Below, one piece after another: positions 23,457-35,170 of a DNA stretch of 64,000 nt. The stretch covers positions 42,174,256 through 42,238,255 of the forward strand of contig CM060108.1 in NCBI GenBank assembly GCA_030522415.1. Reading direction: 5' to 3'. The DNA is from Channallabes apus. Taxonomy: Eukaryota > Chordata > Actinopteri > Siluriformes > Clariidae. The notes under the pieces are model-generated. The model did no database searches, was not told where the DNA came from, and saw nothing but the letters and a program-made list of their open reading frames with translations. Position 1 is the stretch's first letter; the number at the start of each line of letters is the position of its first letter. The translations under genes and the position numbers were made by a program.

Positions 23457-23565
23457 AATAAAGAAACGCATGACAAACTGGTCAGAGGAAACAGGTTATG
23501 CAGGTTTTATAATATCCCAAACACTGACATTTAACTAATGTTAAATTAAAGTCTCGCAAATAAGA

Positions 23566-23692
23566 CCGGCGCCGCATGCAGTGACTGGGTAGTACGGGGT
23601 GCGACACTCCACCAACAGCGGCGATCGAACCTGGATTCTCTGATCCGACAATCTACATCTTTGAGCCTTAACCACCTGACCCACCACTCCCA
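23566..23692 (-). mobile_element. tRNA-like SINE head, unassigned family
   Basis: The minus strand reads GTCAGGTGGTTAAGG (box A-like) and GGTTCGATCGCC (box B-like) at tRNA-like spacing, followed by about 70 bp of unrecognised body. It looks like a SINE remnant or tRNA-derived repeat; no complete tRNA cloverleaf was confirmed. Confidence 0.55.
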
Positions 23693-23989
23693 CATCTTAC
23701 AGTCAATATATTCCTTGTAAAAATAGTTCCCCTTGAAGGTAATGTAGCTCGAGCACACAACTTTGGTTTTATCCAAACTTTCATATAGAAGCTTTTTTTT
23801 AATGCAACTTGATGTTCCGCAATGTGATGTTTCCTCAGTCATCTTATCATCTGCGTTAAAATGTCATGATCACACACAGCCGGGTAACCGTGCTGCGTTT
23901 ATGGCAGCCATTACAATCATTATTATCCATATTAAACATTATCATCATTTTGATTCTTACACATTCCATACTGTAAAACTTCAATAATT

Positions 23990-24056
23990 CGTATGATTGT
24001 GTAAAGAGGCTTTGCGACAATGTTAAAAGCACTTTACGAATAAAGTTGAATTGAAC
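23990..24056 (+). mobile_element. L2-type LINE 3' tail
   Basis: Contains GTGTAAAGAGGCTTTGCGAC and the terminus ACGAATAAAGTTGAATTGAA, the same family as 23370-23456. Confidence 0.78.
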
Positions 24057-24470
24057 AAGCTATTTATGTTGTAAAAAAACATAATACTGCGTTAAAATTT
24101 GGCCTTAATTAATGAATTAACGCCTTTATAATGGCAGTCCTAATTTCAGATATGTATTGCATATTAACATCTTATTGATGTTAGGTCAGTATACCAGTTG
24201 ATTTTGCTTTCTTTCTTTATTTAATGTGCCTTGAGGTAAGATCATTCCATTATCTTTATTTATTTTTATTTAAGGTGAGTACCTCTCTATGCTTGTGTGT
24301 CTTGATAAATAAATGAATAAATAAATAAAGAAAAAATTCTCCTGCTGATTACTATAAAATACATGGCCTTTTACTAGCTCATTAAACTTATCATCAATAA
24401 TTATCGATATTGTCTAATATTAACAAGAATACTCATGATAATTGTATTTTTTGCCGTATCGCCCAGCCCC

Positions 24471-24866
24471 ACACTCACTCACTCAATCATCGTCTATACC
24501 GCTTTATCCTGCATACAGGTTTGCAGGAGGTCTGAAGCCTATCCCAGGCAGGGTTTCCCCTGGACAGGGTGCCAATGCATCGCAGCCCACATATTCGTAT
24601 TGTTTAGTTTTTCACCTGCTACTGTATGATGGAGTCAGGTTTAGATTAGCTCGTTGTGTCCTGACGTTCTGTTATACAATCTTGTATGGCACTGGGTGTA
24701 TTTCGTGGCTATCAGCAGGTTGTAGCTTTCAAATTATTATAATATACTTATTATAATAAACCCACCAAGTACTGGGAGAACATGAAAACCCATGAGACCC
24801 ACAGGTTGGACTCGAACCCTTAACCCGGGAAGGCCGAGTCCACAGACCTCCCCACTAATGCCATCT
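24471..24866 (-). mobile_element. Degenerate Mermaid-like SINE, interrupted
   Basis: The tail and 3' body are at 24471-24592 (cactcactcactc, then ctataccgctttatcctg). The 5' part with a recognisable tRNA-like head is at about 24764-24866 (cccaccaagtactggg, then a decayed box B). About 170 bp of unrelated AT-rich sequence separates the parts. Confidence 0.7.
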
Positions 24867-26571
24867 GTCTGGTAAATAGTTCAAGTCTCCCAGAAAAACA
24901 AATTGCACTCGACAGAAAAGTAAATCCACCTACTAATGATTTGATAATTGAAAAATCGAATGCTGAAGCTGCTAATACAGATTAACAATCGAAAGCGTCG
25001 GTAGCTTTTACAGAACAGGAGATGAATCATGGTAGGTGATTGACGAAGGAATTGATGTGATGCGTGCGGCGGCATGTCTGACGCGAATTTGCTGTTAGAC
25101 TTAAAGACATGATAGAAATTGAGACGAAGAACCAGCAGAGTATAAATAGATACACAAATTAAGGACTGAACACAGAACGGATGCACACAGTTAAGGAGGA
25201 AAACAATTAGAGGACGGGGGCTTCGACAGGACTGGAGACTAAAAGACTCTGGGGACTTGGGCGGGTGGGTTGGGGTGGGGGGATGGGGGTTATACTGAGA
25301 CATGGAAAGAAAGAAGAAAACTTTTTAGCAATAAGCTATGCGTGTTTATAAATGTGTCATGTTAATGTTATGTTCATAATGTTCTAAGTGGCCACCTACT
25401 GGTCTAATGAACTGGTGCGGTGAGAATCTAAATACAGCGCTGACGTGTTACAAAAGGTTCAAAGCTGTCGCGGGAGCTTCGTCTGACCCAGCCAACCTGA
25501 CAATGTCTGCTTTTCTCTCTCACTCTTTTTTAGTCCATCTCTCTCTCTCTCTCACACCAACACACACACAAACCCTTAACATCAGAACAGTGCATTCGAA
25601 CTACACGAGTGTAATCTTCAGCCTTTAATCTGGAAGTGTGTGCTGTTTGATCTGGCACACTCCGCCATTATGCGTTCCACTCTACTTTCAATTGTAGCTT
25701 CAATCAAAGGGGACGAAGTGCGGCCCGAGAACACGCGACTGCACAGACAAGAAGAGCGCACGCTACTACATGGCGGCGTGCTGGATTTAGCGTTTCGTGA
25801 GATGAGTGTGATAGGAAACCTGGTTAATGAGTGCAAATGAGGGCCAGAAAGCAGCAGCTCTGTGATCACAAGTGGGAAACCATCCATCAGTGGGCTGTTT
25901 AAAGGAACAGTGTTTGTACCAGGTGTTTCAGAGAAAAACAATCTCCCGTTGTGTACACTGTAGTTTCTTGGAAGTGAAGTGAAGTACATCGCCTTGGCTG
26001 CAGGCTATAATGAAAACGGCGCTGGAGGGAAAGTTCAAGGCCTGAAATACATGTAATCAGTGGTCTTTTCCAGTGTGTGAAGGACAAAGTACTACCGTGC
26101 GTGCATGCATTTTTCAAACTCGCCTTGTATTTATTTATTTATTTATTTATTTTCCCTTCACATCAGAAATACAAGACGTCCATGTGATGCAAGAATTGTA
26201 TGAATCAAGAAGACACCCTGGCAGTAAAACAATTCCGGGACTGAGCCGAGAGAACCTTAATCTGAGACGGAAATAAATAAATAAATGAGTATAATCCTGA
26301 CAAAATAGCCTGCTTTTTATGTTTTTTTTGTTTTGCATCATTTATCAATCTGAATATGAAAAGTAAAACTAGTTTAGTTTAAATGACCGGTGAGTGCGGA
26401 AGGGGTAAAACCGACCCCCTCCCCTTCCATAAACCAACATCCATTAACCTAGATTCAGACTCATTCAAACAGCCCTTTGACATTAAGCTATGCCGTGGAT
26501 TATTACTCTCAGTCTGGAGGCTAAAGAAAAGGACACTTAGTGAGCGTGCGAGGGAGTGCATATGGTGTTTT

Positions 26572-26605
<34 letters not shown>

Positions 26606-27237
26606 CACGTATGTATCCTTAATGGCAGGAATATATTTGCTTTTAACTACACATACAGTATGTGAATGCATGATGGATGTATTGTGTATCGTGTGTACAT
26701 TGTGTACTGTACGTCCCCAAAAATGAACCCCTTCACACACGCAAAATGCAATATGCAAATAAACGGGTGGGGCAGCGTATTGAGCAAGCACTTCAAAATG
26801 GTGGAACGTTTCAAGGAAAAGTCGTGCAACCAGGCCTTTGAATAACGCCACCTGTATGACATAGCTGCACATTGATCAAATAAGGTATGCATGGCAGGAG
26901 ATACTGTAAATACTGTATTAAAAATCGATCAACAGTGTCGCCATGTTTCTTTACCTCATGCAAAACTGTCTGATTACATTCTCCGGTGTGCCGGGTACTA
27001 GAATTGTCCAATAACATGCGTAGTATATAGGTTTAGTATATAGGTAAGTTTAACTAGGTAGACAAATACTGTATATACCATATTTCCACCCTTAGTCTAT
27101 GCAAGAATCTAAAATTGACCTCTAATACAATACAGCTACAGGAACAGTCAGGTTCCCCCCAAAACAAATACAAAATGAAACATGTTTTTCTGTTACACTG
27201 AAATTACTGAAATGTTAGTACTGGTAATACTGTTACA
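24867..27237. other. Intronic stretch, no gene recognised
   Basis: ORFs here (for example minus strand 24881-25303 and 25618-25989) lack known domains and splice context. Simple repeats: CA-rich at about 25555-25570, TTTA at about 26128-26152 and (GT)n at 26574-26602. Confidence 0.5.
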
Positions 27238-27425
27238 AGGCATTGGTGGCTTGGTGGTTGGTTTCTTGTCTGCCATGATGAAGGCCTGAGTAAGATACCC
27301 AGCCATTGGATACAGGGCATCCTTTGTGCTGGTCTCAAGCCTGGATAGAATAAGCGGATTCTGTCATGAAGGGCATCAGGTGAAAAACATGTGCAATGTT
27401 GTATGTGGACCAGCAGCGAAAACAA
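27238..27425 (+). mobile_element. Degenerate tRNA-like/LINE-tail repeat
   Basis: TGGCTTGGTGGTTGG resembles a decayed box A. The right half (agggcatcaggtgaaaaac, then tgtgcaatg) resembles the fish repeat segment that precedes the GAA-tail element end at 2207-2311. The assignment is tentative. Confidence 0.45.
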
Positions 27426-27515
27426 CACTAAACAATAGTGCCATTATTTACTTTATAGTACGAGCTTAAAGATGAAAACAGGCATTACTATAGTTATGAC
27501 TATAGTTTATTAGTT

Positions 27516-27710
27516 TACATTTACATTTAGGCATTTGGCAGACGCTCTTATCCAGAGCGACTTCCATTTTTATCTCATTACACATCTGAGCAGTTGAGGG
27601 TTAAGGGCCTTGCTCAAGGGCCCAACAGTGGCAACTTCATGGTTGTGGGGTTTGAGCCTGGGATCTTCCGAACCGTAGTCCAATGCCTTAACCACTGAGC
27701 TACACCTGGC
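27516..27710 (-). mobile_element. tRNA-derived SINE, family B (copy 2)
   Basis: Antisense copy of the element at 17318-17517, starting with its hexamer tail (tacatttacatttag) and ending at the tRNA-like head (accactgagcta). Flanked by a short direct repeat, attagtt, at 27509-27515 and 27711-27717. Confidence 0.9.
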
Positions 27711-27771
27711 ATTAGTTAATTTTCCTTATGGTGTACAGAAAACATCCCCGCTATGTTTTGACTTAAGGCCG

Positions 27772-28080
27772 AATTGTGGTGTAGTGGAACCTCCAGGGTT
27801 TAAGCCTAGCCTTTGGTTCTGTGTGCATGTGGTTGGTGAGTTTCCTTCCACAGTCTGAAGACATCCATCCATCCATCCATCCATCCATCCATCATCTTTA
27901 CAGCTTAGTCCAATTCTGGATCACATTGGTGGCCAGACATCTAGATTATGCAAAATGGGTGTCTCCAAATTGGAGATGTGTGTAAATGTGTGTGTGCACA
28001 TGCTTGTGAGCCCTGCGAAGCATTGACACCCCATGCATGGTGTACCCCACCTTATACTCCAGGCCTCCCAAAACCTTGTA
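27772..28080 (+). mobile_element. Old, degenerate Mermaid-like SINE
   Basis: Matches to the family are scattered: tggtgtagtgg at the head, ttccttccacagtctg, then ggtgtaccccacc near 28038-28050. A (CCAT)n array sits in the middle at about 27866-27894. Confidence 0.6.
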
Positions 28081-29523
28081 CAGAATAGTTGGTAAAGAGA
28101 GGCACTTAACTGAGACTGGCATAACCATGCACTGATGCTGGTTCCCACATCCACTCCAAATAAAAGCCCCTTCTCTCTCTACCCCCTCTTTGTGTCTGAA
28201 TGGGGATTTCGCTTGCTGAAGAGACAAAGAAGAAGATATAGATGCTAACTAATTAAAATATTAGGCTGATCGCTTTCAACTGGCTTCATTATTTCAGTTA
28301 GGGATGTAATGAACGTGTTAATTTCACATAATTGACTTTAAAAAAAAGAAGAGATTCGAATTAAACCCATAAATTAAAAAAGTCTAGCCATTTAATTAGC
28401 ACAATAGAAAGAGTTTAAATTAAAACCAGACGGGTTAGTGTGTATATATTAACCGAGGTACTGCAATAGCCAAGCTGTATTACTGGAAGATTTAATTTTA
28501 CTCCTAATTTTGTTGTTTATTTGCTTTGTGAGCTTTGCCTTTTTGGGTTTTATGAGTGTCACTTACTGTAAATGTGATGTGAAAGCAATTAAGCATTCAT
28601 ATAATCACTGGTGATTTGGTAATGATCATCGTATGCTTGTAAATATGAAGTAACATCAGCACTACTGAAACACTTTTAGTTAGCTTGACCCAAAAAAGGT
28701 TTACACACATCTTCACTAAAAGCTTGATAAATGAGGTCTTAGCACATTTACCGCTTGTCAAACAGCTGAAATATGAAGTTATTTCCCAGGACGTCTCAGT
28801 ATGACTCAGTTTATCAAAACACTTGATTTGGGGAGCAGCGTTCCCATTTGGGTGATAAATCAGTTTATCATGGATCAAATTCAAAACTCAACAAATAGGT
28901 TATTACATTAAAAAATGCAGCTATTCAAGAGAAGTTTTAGGATAACCATAAATAGCTATATGCAGAAGTACATGTTTAATAATAGCAACATTATGTGACT
29001 TCAATAATATTTTATCTGTATTATCATTAACCCCAAAGTCTCAGAATGCTTTTCTCTAATCATGCCCTTTTCTAGCATTATTTACTGCTAGTTCCACTAT
29101 ATACTATATATAGTGTTTAAAAGTTCTTTCTGTGCCAGAATTTCTATATAACTTCTATAATAATTCTATATTTCTATAATAATTCATATCCTGTATGTTT
29201 TGTTAATCATACAGTACAGTCACTATGTTAGAAAGAACTCATAACATTAACATAGCGATTTCACAAGGATATCATACAAACACATGTTGTATATCATCTC
29301 ATATTTGTGGAATGCCCTTATAATAATAAAGGTCTTGTGAAACCTTTGGAAATAATGAATCGCTGCCAGAATTTTCCCAGAGGATGACAGAATTGTGAAT
29401 TTACATTTACCATATGTACATGTGGAGACAGAAATATTACAGTTTATTAACATGAGGCATGTTGAAGTCAAAGCGAGACCTGTGATGAAGTTTCTTGTGA
29501 TTGAAGACGTAAAACGGTTTACA
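28081..29523. other. Intronic stretch, nothing coding
   Basis: AT-rich. The final 100 bp (about 29420-29520) share a diffuse match with about 44300-44400 (gaagtcaaagcgagacc versus caagtcaaaccgggact). This may be a decayed L2-type 3'UTR from another subfamily. Confidence 0.45.
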
Positions 29524-32105
29524 GAATTCAATTACATTTTATTTGTATAGCGCCTTTAACAATTGACATTGTCGCAAAGCAGCTTTACACAATCTAAAGT
29601 ATTATTTAGATTAAGTTTGAATGAAATGTGAATGTGAGTCAAAATTATAAGACTGTCCATGATGAGCAAGCCGAGGACAATGGCGACAGTGGCAAGGAAA
29701 AACTCCCTCAGATGTTAATGGGAAGAAACCTTTAGAGGACCCAGACTAAGGAACAGGGAACCATTCCTTATTTGGGTGAAACGGATAGCAGGGATTGATC
29801 TGCTATTATTGGAGGCTCAGGTAGGCTGTAGGAAACTCCAGTCCTGAACTATCGAGCGACTGAAATCACAAGTCCTCAGAGAGCAGCTCAGGACAGGACT
29901 GTCTTTGTGGAAAAGTGGAACTGTCCCCAGTCACCACACACATCCCAGGCAGACCACATGTGGCATCAATGCGACTAGAAGCGGGACACCAGGACGAATC
30001 AGACAGCTCCAGGGGGCAGAGGGGGTCAGGATCACTGGCAGCTCAGGAGCAACATGTATAGCTCGACAGAAAGACAGGGAGCGGGAAAGAGAGAGAGGGA
30101 GAGAGGAGAAGGAGAGATGGCAGTTAGGTATGGTCACAGTCTAACAATGTATAAAGTGAATGTATATTTAGTACAGAGTTCAAGCAGGGACTCCGACAGG
30201 ACTAACTATGACAGCATAACTAAAAGGGAGAGGCAAAAGAAAACACAGGCATGAGGGCTCCCTGAGATGTAAAACTACCAATCACTTCACCGTCAACAAA
30301 CCAGAGTGATCAATGAGAGTGAGGGAGACAGCATCTAAACATACCAGTTCACCGTAATACTCTACGTCCATGAGTCCCCCAGATCTGCTCCTTTAACTAA
30401 GGCATTTAAAAATGCTTGGCTAAATAAAGAGGTTTTTAGCCTGGACTTAAACACGAAGACTGTGTCTGAGTCCCGAACATTAACAGGAAGACTATTCCAT
30501 AACTTTGGGTATTTGTAAGAAAACGCTCTGCCCCCTGCTGTAGTTTTCATAATACGCGGTACTGACAAGCAGCCTGCATCCTTTGATCGAAGTAGGCGTG
30601 GTGGATTGTAAGACACTAGCAGTTCCCTCATAAACTGTGGCGCGAGACCATTTAATGCTTTATATGTCAAGAGTAGTATTTTAAAATCAGGGGCGAAATT
30701 TCACAGGGAGCCAATGCAATGTGGATAAGCTAGGGGTGATGTGCTCATATCTTCTGGTTCTAGTGAGGACTCTCGCTGCTGCATTCTGGACTAGCTGAAG
30801 CATGTTTAATCACCTAGTTGAATAGCCAGACAGTAAGGTGTTACAATAGTCCAACCTAGAGGTGATAAAATAATGAACTACTTTTTCTGCATCGTTTAGT
30901 GGCAATATATCTTGGCAATATTTCTGAGATGAAAGAATGCTATCCTGGAAATACTATCTACATGTGCTTGGAAGGCTGGAATCTACTGTATAATCAATCA
31001 CACTGGGATCTTTCACTGTTGCACTTGATGTACCAGAAAGGCCATCTAAAGTTACAGTGTGATCAGAAAGCTTACTTCTAGCTGCTTGTGGTCCTATGAC
31101 TAGAACTTCTGTCTTATCAGGATTAAGCAGAAGGAAATTAATTAATACCTTCACAATCTCTTGTGTCCTGCACACATTGCTTAACTTTAGTAAACTGTTT
31201 TTTCTCATCTGGTTTTGCTGAGATGTATAATTGTGTGTCATCAGCATAACAATGAAAACTAATACCATGCTTACGAATTATGTTACCCAGAGGAAGCATG
31301 GAAAGGGAAAAAAGCAGTGGGCCTAAAACTGATCCCTGTGGAACACCAAACTCCACTTGAGAACATGCAGAGTGGTCACCAATTAAACCTACAAACTGTT
31401 AACGATTAGTCAAATAGGATCTGAGTAACAAGAGGACAGTTCCCTTAATTCCTACTACATTTTCTAATCTGTGAAGGAGAATACTATGATCAGTAGTGTC
31501 AAAAGCTGCACTGAGGTCGAGTAACACAAGTGTAGTGACGCAATCCTGATCAGGGGCCAATAGGAGGTCATTTACAGTACTACTTAAAAAGTGCTGTCTC
31601 TGTGCTGTGATGAGGCCTATATCCTGACTGATACAGTTTGTTTATGTAGATATGAACATAGCTGCTGTGATACAAATTTTTCCAAAATATTGTTTGATAT
31701 TGGCCTATAATTGGAAAGCTGAAAGGGGTCAAGGTTTAATAACTGCTAATTTAAAGGATTTGGGAACATACACCATGCTGAGTGAAAAGTTAATTATTTT
31801 CAACAGGGGTTCTGTTATTGCTGATACTATCTGCTTGAGAAAATGTGTCGGTATAGGATCTAATAGACGGGTTGACGATTTTGAAGAAGAGATGAGTGAA
31901 ATTAGTTCACTCTCTTCATGGGGAGTAATCCTCACTACTGTATGTTGTTGTTGTGGAGATTTCTGCATTGGTCTTGTTTTTAGTTAATTTAGCTACAGTA
32001 TTAAATAAAAATCTAGCATTTTTTGTCATTTTCTATAAGAGTGGAGAGATACAATGATCTAGCAGCACTGAGAGCTTTTTTATGGCTTTACAGAAGTCTG
32101 TGAAT
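29524..32105 (-). pseudogene. L2-type LINE, 5'-truncated ORF2 remnant
   Basis: This is a non-LTR retrotransposon antisense to hrh3. On the minus strand, from 5' to 3', fragments of a reverse transcriptase are readable. SSKSSTRLLDPIPTHFLK lies at about 31860-31910. [14 protein letters not shown] follows at about 31305-31347. The catalytic [11 protein letters not shown] block has its YADD codons at 31238-31249. Further fragments are LLLNPDKTEVLVIGP (about 31090-31135) and a C-terminal block with YKALNGLAPQFMRELL and LWNSLPVNVRDSD (about 30450-30665). The fragments fall in different frames with stops between them, so it is inactive. About 850 bp of 3'UTR follow, ending at 29524 with the terminus ATACAAATAAAATGTAATTGAA. 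The domain order and tail fit the L2/CR1 group. It probably arrived as a truncated copy. Confidence 0.9.
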
Positions 32106-33149
32106 GAGCATCCCCTTCGAGGTGCCTCAGAGCCCACTGTAGTCGCTCCCATAAACATTCAGCGAGAGGAACGCTTGATCGTTGAAAATCGATAACTCGT
32201 CACCAACTTTCGGAAGAGACGCATCTGTCTGTGGGTACTGTACGCACAATCATTAACCAACACCACTTGCACATTACAAGAGCTCAGTGAAACGCTGGGA
32301 TATGTTGCTTGATCTTATGACTGGGGTTCTTCTGATGAGTAGCCTGAACCTTTGTCTCGTATCCTTAGATTCATGAGCACTTACTGCGTGTTACATATGC
32401 TCGTAACAAAGCATAATGGACTGCATAATAAATATAACACCATAATGCCTAATTAGAGTGAGCCCTGAGCTTGTTTCCATGTAACGAGACGTTCCCATCT
32501 AGAAATGATGGCGGGCAGTGACACCTAAAGTGTATTCATGTCCAGTGTGCTCCATAATTTCGTTTTCACTCCTGTCACTCCAGAAGAGCACTCACAAAGA
32601 TAGGTTTTTAAAAATGGAAGCGGGATTTTTAGTGCTTTTTTGGCGATTTCAGGAAATTCCGCTTTGATTTTAAGCAGAGTTGAAGGTGCTTCAAACACAC
32701 TTTTAAGGTTGCATCTATTATACAGAGTGGGCTTGGAGCATGTACGTGCTGCGATGTGCAGACGGAAGCGAATGGGAGACGTTCTGATCATTGAAAAAAA
32801 AAAACACACACACACTCTAATAGTCAATAATAGAGAAATAAAATGAAATGTATATATTTTTTATTCTTGATTATTGGAGTGAATGAAATCATATAAGTTT
32901 TTGCCTTTTCTATGAGAATCCCATTACATTTTATATCACACTGCATGAAAAGGTATAAAAAAAAATATGTCTAGGTTCTACTTTCTACAGTATGTATCTA
33001 TTTAAAAAGAAATAGTAGGCAGTAGTTCTCCATTGGTCTCTCCATAATGTTCCATGGTTAGCATGGACTATAGCCGTAAAAACACTATAAGTGGAGGATT
33101 TACCTGATAAAATGGTAAGTGAATAAAGTTATCAAGGCAGTGAACCAAA
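32106..33149. other. Intronic stretch with one shared repeat segment
   Basis: 32210-32285 (gaagagacgcatctgtct through accaacaccacttgc) recurs at 44545-44620 in the same orientation, so it is a repeat fragment of unknown family. Otherwise nothing recognised. Confidence 0.6.
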
Positions 33150-33345
33150 TTCAGTGGATATGTTGGTGTAGCATTACTGCCTCAAAGCATCATGGTCCCT
33201 GGAGAACCCTTAGTGTTCTGTGGTTTCCTCCTATCTCCAAAAACATCAGTTTGCAGACTTGGAGATGGACTGGCACCCCCACACTTAGAGTTCCCGGGAT
33301 AGCCTTTTGGCCCACCATGACCCTGACTAGGATCAAGATCTTACT
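33150..33345 (+). mobile_element. Old, degenerate Mermaid-like SINE
   Basis: Weak but collinear similarity: gttggtgtagcattactgcc, ttctgtggtttcctcc, actggcacccccacac, then atagcc and gaccctga. The pattern follows the SINE consensus with many substitutions. Confidence 0.5.
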
Positions 33346-34039
33346 GATGATAAATCAATTAAAAGTGTAAAAACAGCAGATTAATTGACAGTCATCATGA
33401 TCACCAGGTTCTAAACTCTACTTAGACATCACGCATCACATGGCATTGTAGCACTCTGTGGTCACAACATGGTAAAATCCCCAAAGCCAAACCACTTGAC
33501 GAGCTCTAAAAGGTCAGGTGAGCATAATGAATAACAATGAATGGCCGTCACAGCTGCAGAGATCATCAGGTAACAGAGACTTGGCACGCACACAGCAGCT
33601 GCGGCTCTTTAATATGGTCATCAGGAGGAGCTCTTCTGAGTGAGTGATCTAACTCGAGCGCTCTTCAATCAACAGCTTAGGCTTTTACATTCCCTTTATC
33701 TGAGCGAGTCTGTATGCAAGTGTGCAACTCTTATATATGTACTGTATAGTGTATATGCCACATTCCATGTTGTCCTCTATACACATGGAAAGCATAACAG
33801 TCCTAGTTTAATACTGAGTGTGTACAGCATTTCACTTTGTTTACAGTCACTGGTGAGATAATTGCCTGTTCTCATGTGTTCCATGTTGGGGTGTTCCATA
33901 TCAACCCCATTTGTCTCCATCTTTTCGGTTATGGATCATCACGGTTTGTGTATTGATCCCTGGCATGGACATGGACACCAAGTATGATTCCTGGATTTGT
34001 CCTGATAAACAAGAATATTTTTGTCCCGCTCACCGTATT
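33346..34039. other. Intronic stretch, nothing recognised
   Basis: No gene or repeat assigned before the LINE 3' end that begins near 34040. Confidence 0.5.
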
Positions 34040-34416
34040 CCGCTCTCGCTGCAACAGCAGAGCAACCAACATGCTGACAGACCTGTCACACCCTGCACAC
34101 CATCTGTTTGACCTTCTGCCCTCTGGGAGACGCTTTAGGTCCAGCACATTACAGACAAACAGACTTCGCAGCAACAGTTTCAACCCCACAGCCGTACGAG
34201 AACTGAATAAGAACTGACACTGTGTACAATACACACATTTATACACTTTACAGACTAAACTGCAAATGTCAAGTGCAATAGATGCAGTTGCTTGGTTTAT
34301 TCTTATATTTATATTTAAATTGCACAAACATGTCGGATCACAATGTTTACATGTGCAATAATTGATAAGAGTACTCTATCTATCTATCCATCTATCTATC
34401 TATCTATCTATCTATA
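34040..34416 (+). mobile_element. Non-LTR retrotransposon 3' end (I/Tx1-like C terminus)
   Basis: The plus strand encodes the C-terminal tail of a LINE ORF2: HPAHHLFDLLPSGRRFR, then NSFNPTAVRELN, ending in a stop at 34215-34217. About 160 bp of 3'UTR follow, ending in a TATC tetranucleotide array (about 34375-34414) that looks like the element's simple-sequence tail. This C-terminal motif is typical of several fish LINE clades but not of the L2 copy at 29524-32105, so a second LINE lineage is present. The exact clade is uncertain. Confidence 0.75.
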
Positions 34417-34880
34417 AGGATGAGTCAAAAATTATCTGGTTGTAAAATTGTATTAACTTTTAGGAAAGAGAAATACACAAATTTTCACTTTGTCCATCCA
34501 TTACCAAGTTTCAATATTCCCCTCATTAAAAATGTTTTAGGCTGAGAAGCAAGCCACAAGCAACGAATGCGTCCTCGTAGGGCTGCTTTTAGGGAAGCAA
34601 ACAGGTGAAAATCTGATGGAGTAAGATCAGGACTATAGGGAGGATGCTTTAACACCTTAAAATGAAGTTTCTGCAGAGTGTCGAAAGTGTGGGCGGAAGT
34701 GTGCGGATGTGCATCGACATGCAAGATCGCAACAGCCTTGGATAGCAGTGCTCTGCGTTTAATCTTAGGTTTAGGCTTCAGCTCCTCAATAGGCATCTTT
34801 CTGTAGTGAGCAATGTTGACCGTTGGACTTTTTTCCTGATAATATTCCATGGAGAATCCGAGAATCCCAGAAACCTGTAA
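34417..34880 (-). pseudogene. mariner transposase relic, C-terminal half
   Basis: The minus strand encodes the C-terminal catalytic half of a mariner transposase. It includes LLSKAVAILHVDAHPHT and, at 34601-34648, HPPYSPDLTPSDFHLF, the block with the last catalytic aspartate of the D,D34D triad. SQPKTF and GNGWTK follow near the C terminus. In the usual HDNARPH block the aspartate-asparagine pair has become VD, so the second catalytic position is altered. The N-terminal half is missing. The left end abuts a TATC array and begins with an ITR-like sequence (aaggatgagtcaaaaatta). Confidence 0.87.
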
Positions 34881-34929
34881 GCAGCTGGATGAATGTTTCA
34901 TCAATTTGTTAACTTTTTCTCCGTCTGTG

Positions 34930-35045
34930 ATTCCTCCAGGTGCTCTGGTTTCCTCCCACAGTCCAACTACAAGTAGGTTAGCCCCCCCCCCCCCCCCCCC
35001 CAAATTCGACCCTGAATACAGGATTAAGTGGTGTAGGCAATGAGT
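34930..35045 (+). mobile_element. Mermaid-like SINE fragment with poly-C replacing its middle
   Basis: The left side is the SINE body (tctggtttcctcccacagtc through agtaggttag). The right side is the 3' end (cgaccctgaatacaggatta through gtgtaggcaatgag). The roughly 100 bp normally between them are replaced by a run of about 20 C (34982-35001). It ends about 125 bp before hrh3 exon 3. Confidence 0.85.
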
Positions 35046-35170
35046 ATGTGATACAAACTGTATAAGAGAAAAATTAAGCTAAACTTATGTTGCTGGTATT
35101 GTTTTAACTATATTATTTCTTGCCAAATTATTAACTTACTGTTTTTTTCTGCTCTTGTTTATGAATTAAG

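Larger units (their letters stand above)
16120..35170 (+). other. hrh3: hrh3 intron 2 (19,051 bp)
   Basis: Bounded by GTGAGC at 16120 and an AG at 35169-35170 after a T-rich tract. Both ends keep the reading frame (phase 0). The intron is repeat-filled; elements are listed separately. The mammalian gene is compact, so this size reflects transposon accumulation. Confidence 0.92.

Noticed and set aside
24881..25303. 140-codon minus-strand ORF with proline/serine-rich start
   Set aside because: Its N terminus comes from a G-rich simple tract and no family motif is visible.
27866..27894. Possible CRISPR or satellite array
   Set aside because: Only short microsatellite units are present; there are no regular repeats with unique spacers, and this is animal nuclear DNA.
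29905..30144. 79-codon plus-strand ORF
   Set aside because: Antisense shadow of the LINE 3'UTR, extended by a GA-rich simple repeat.
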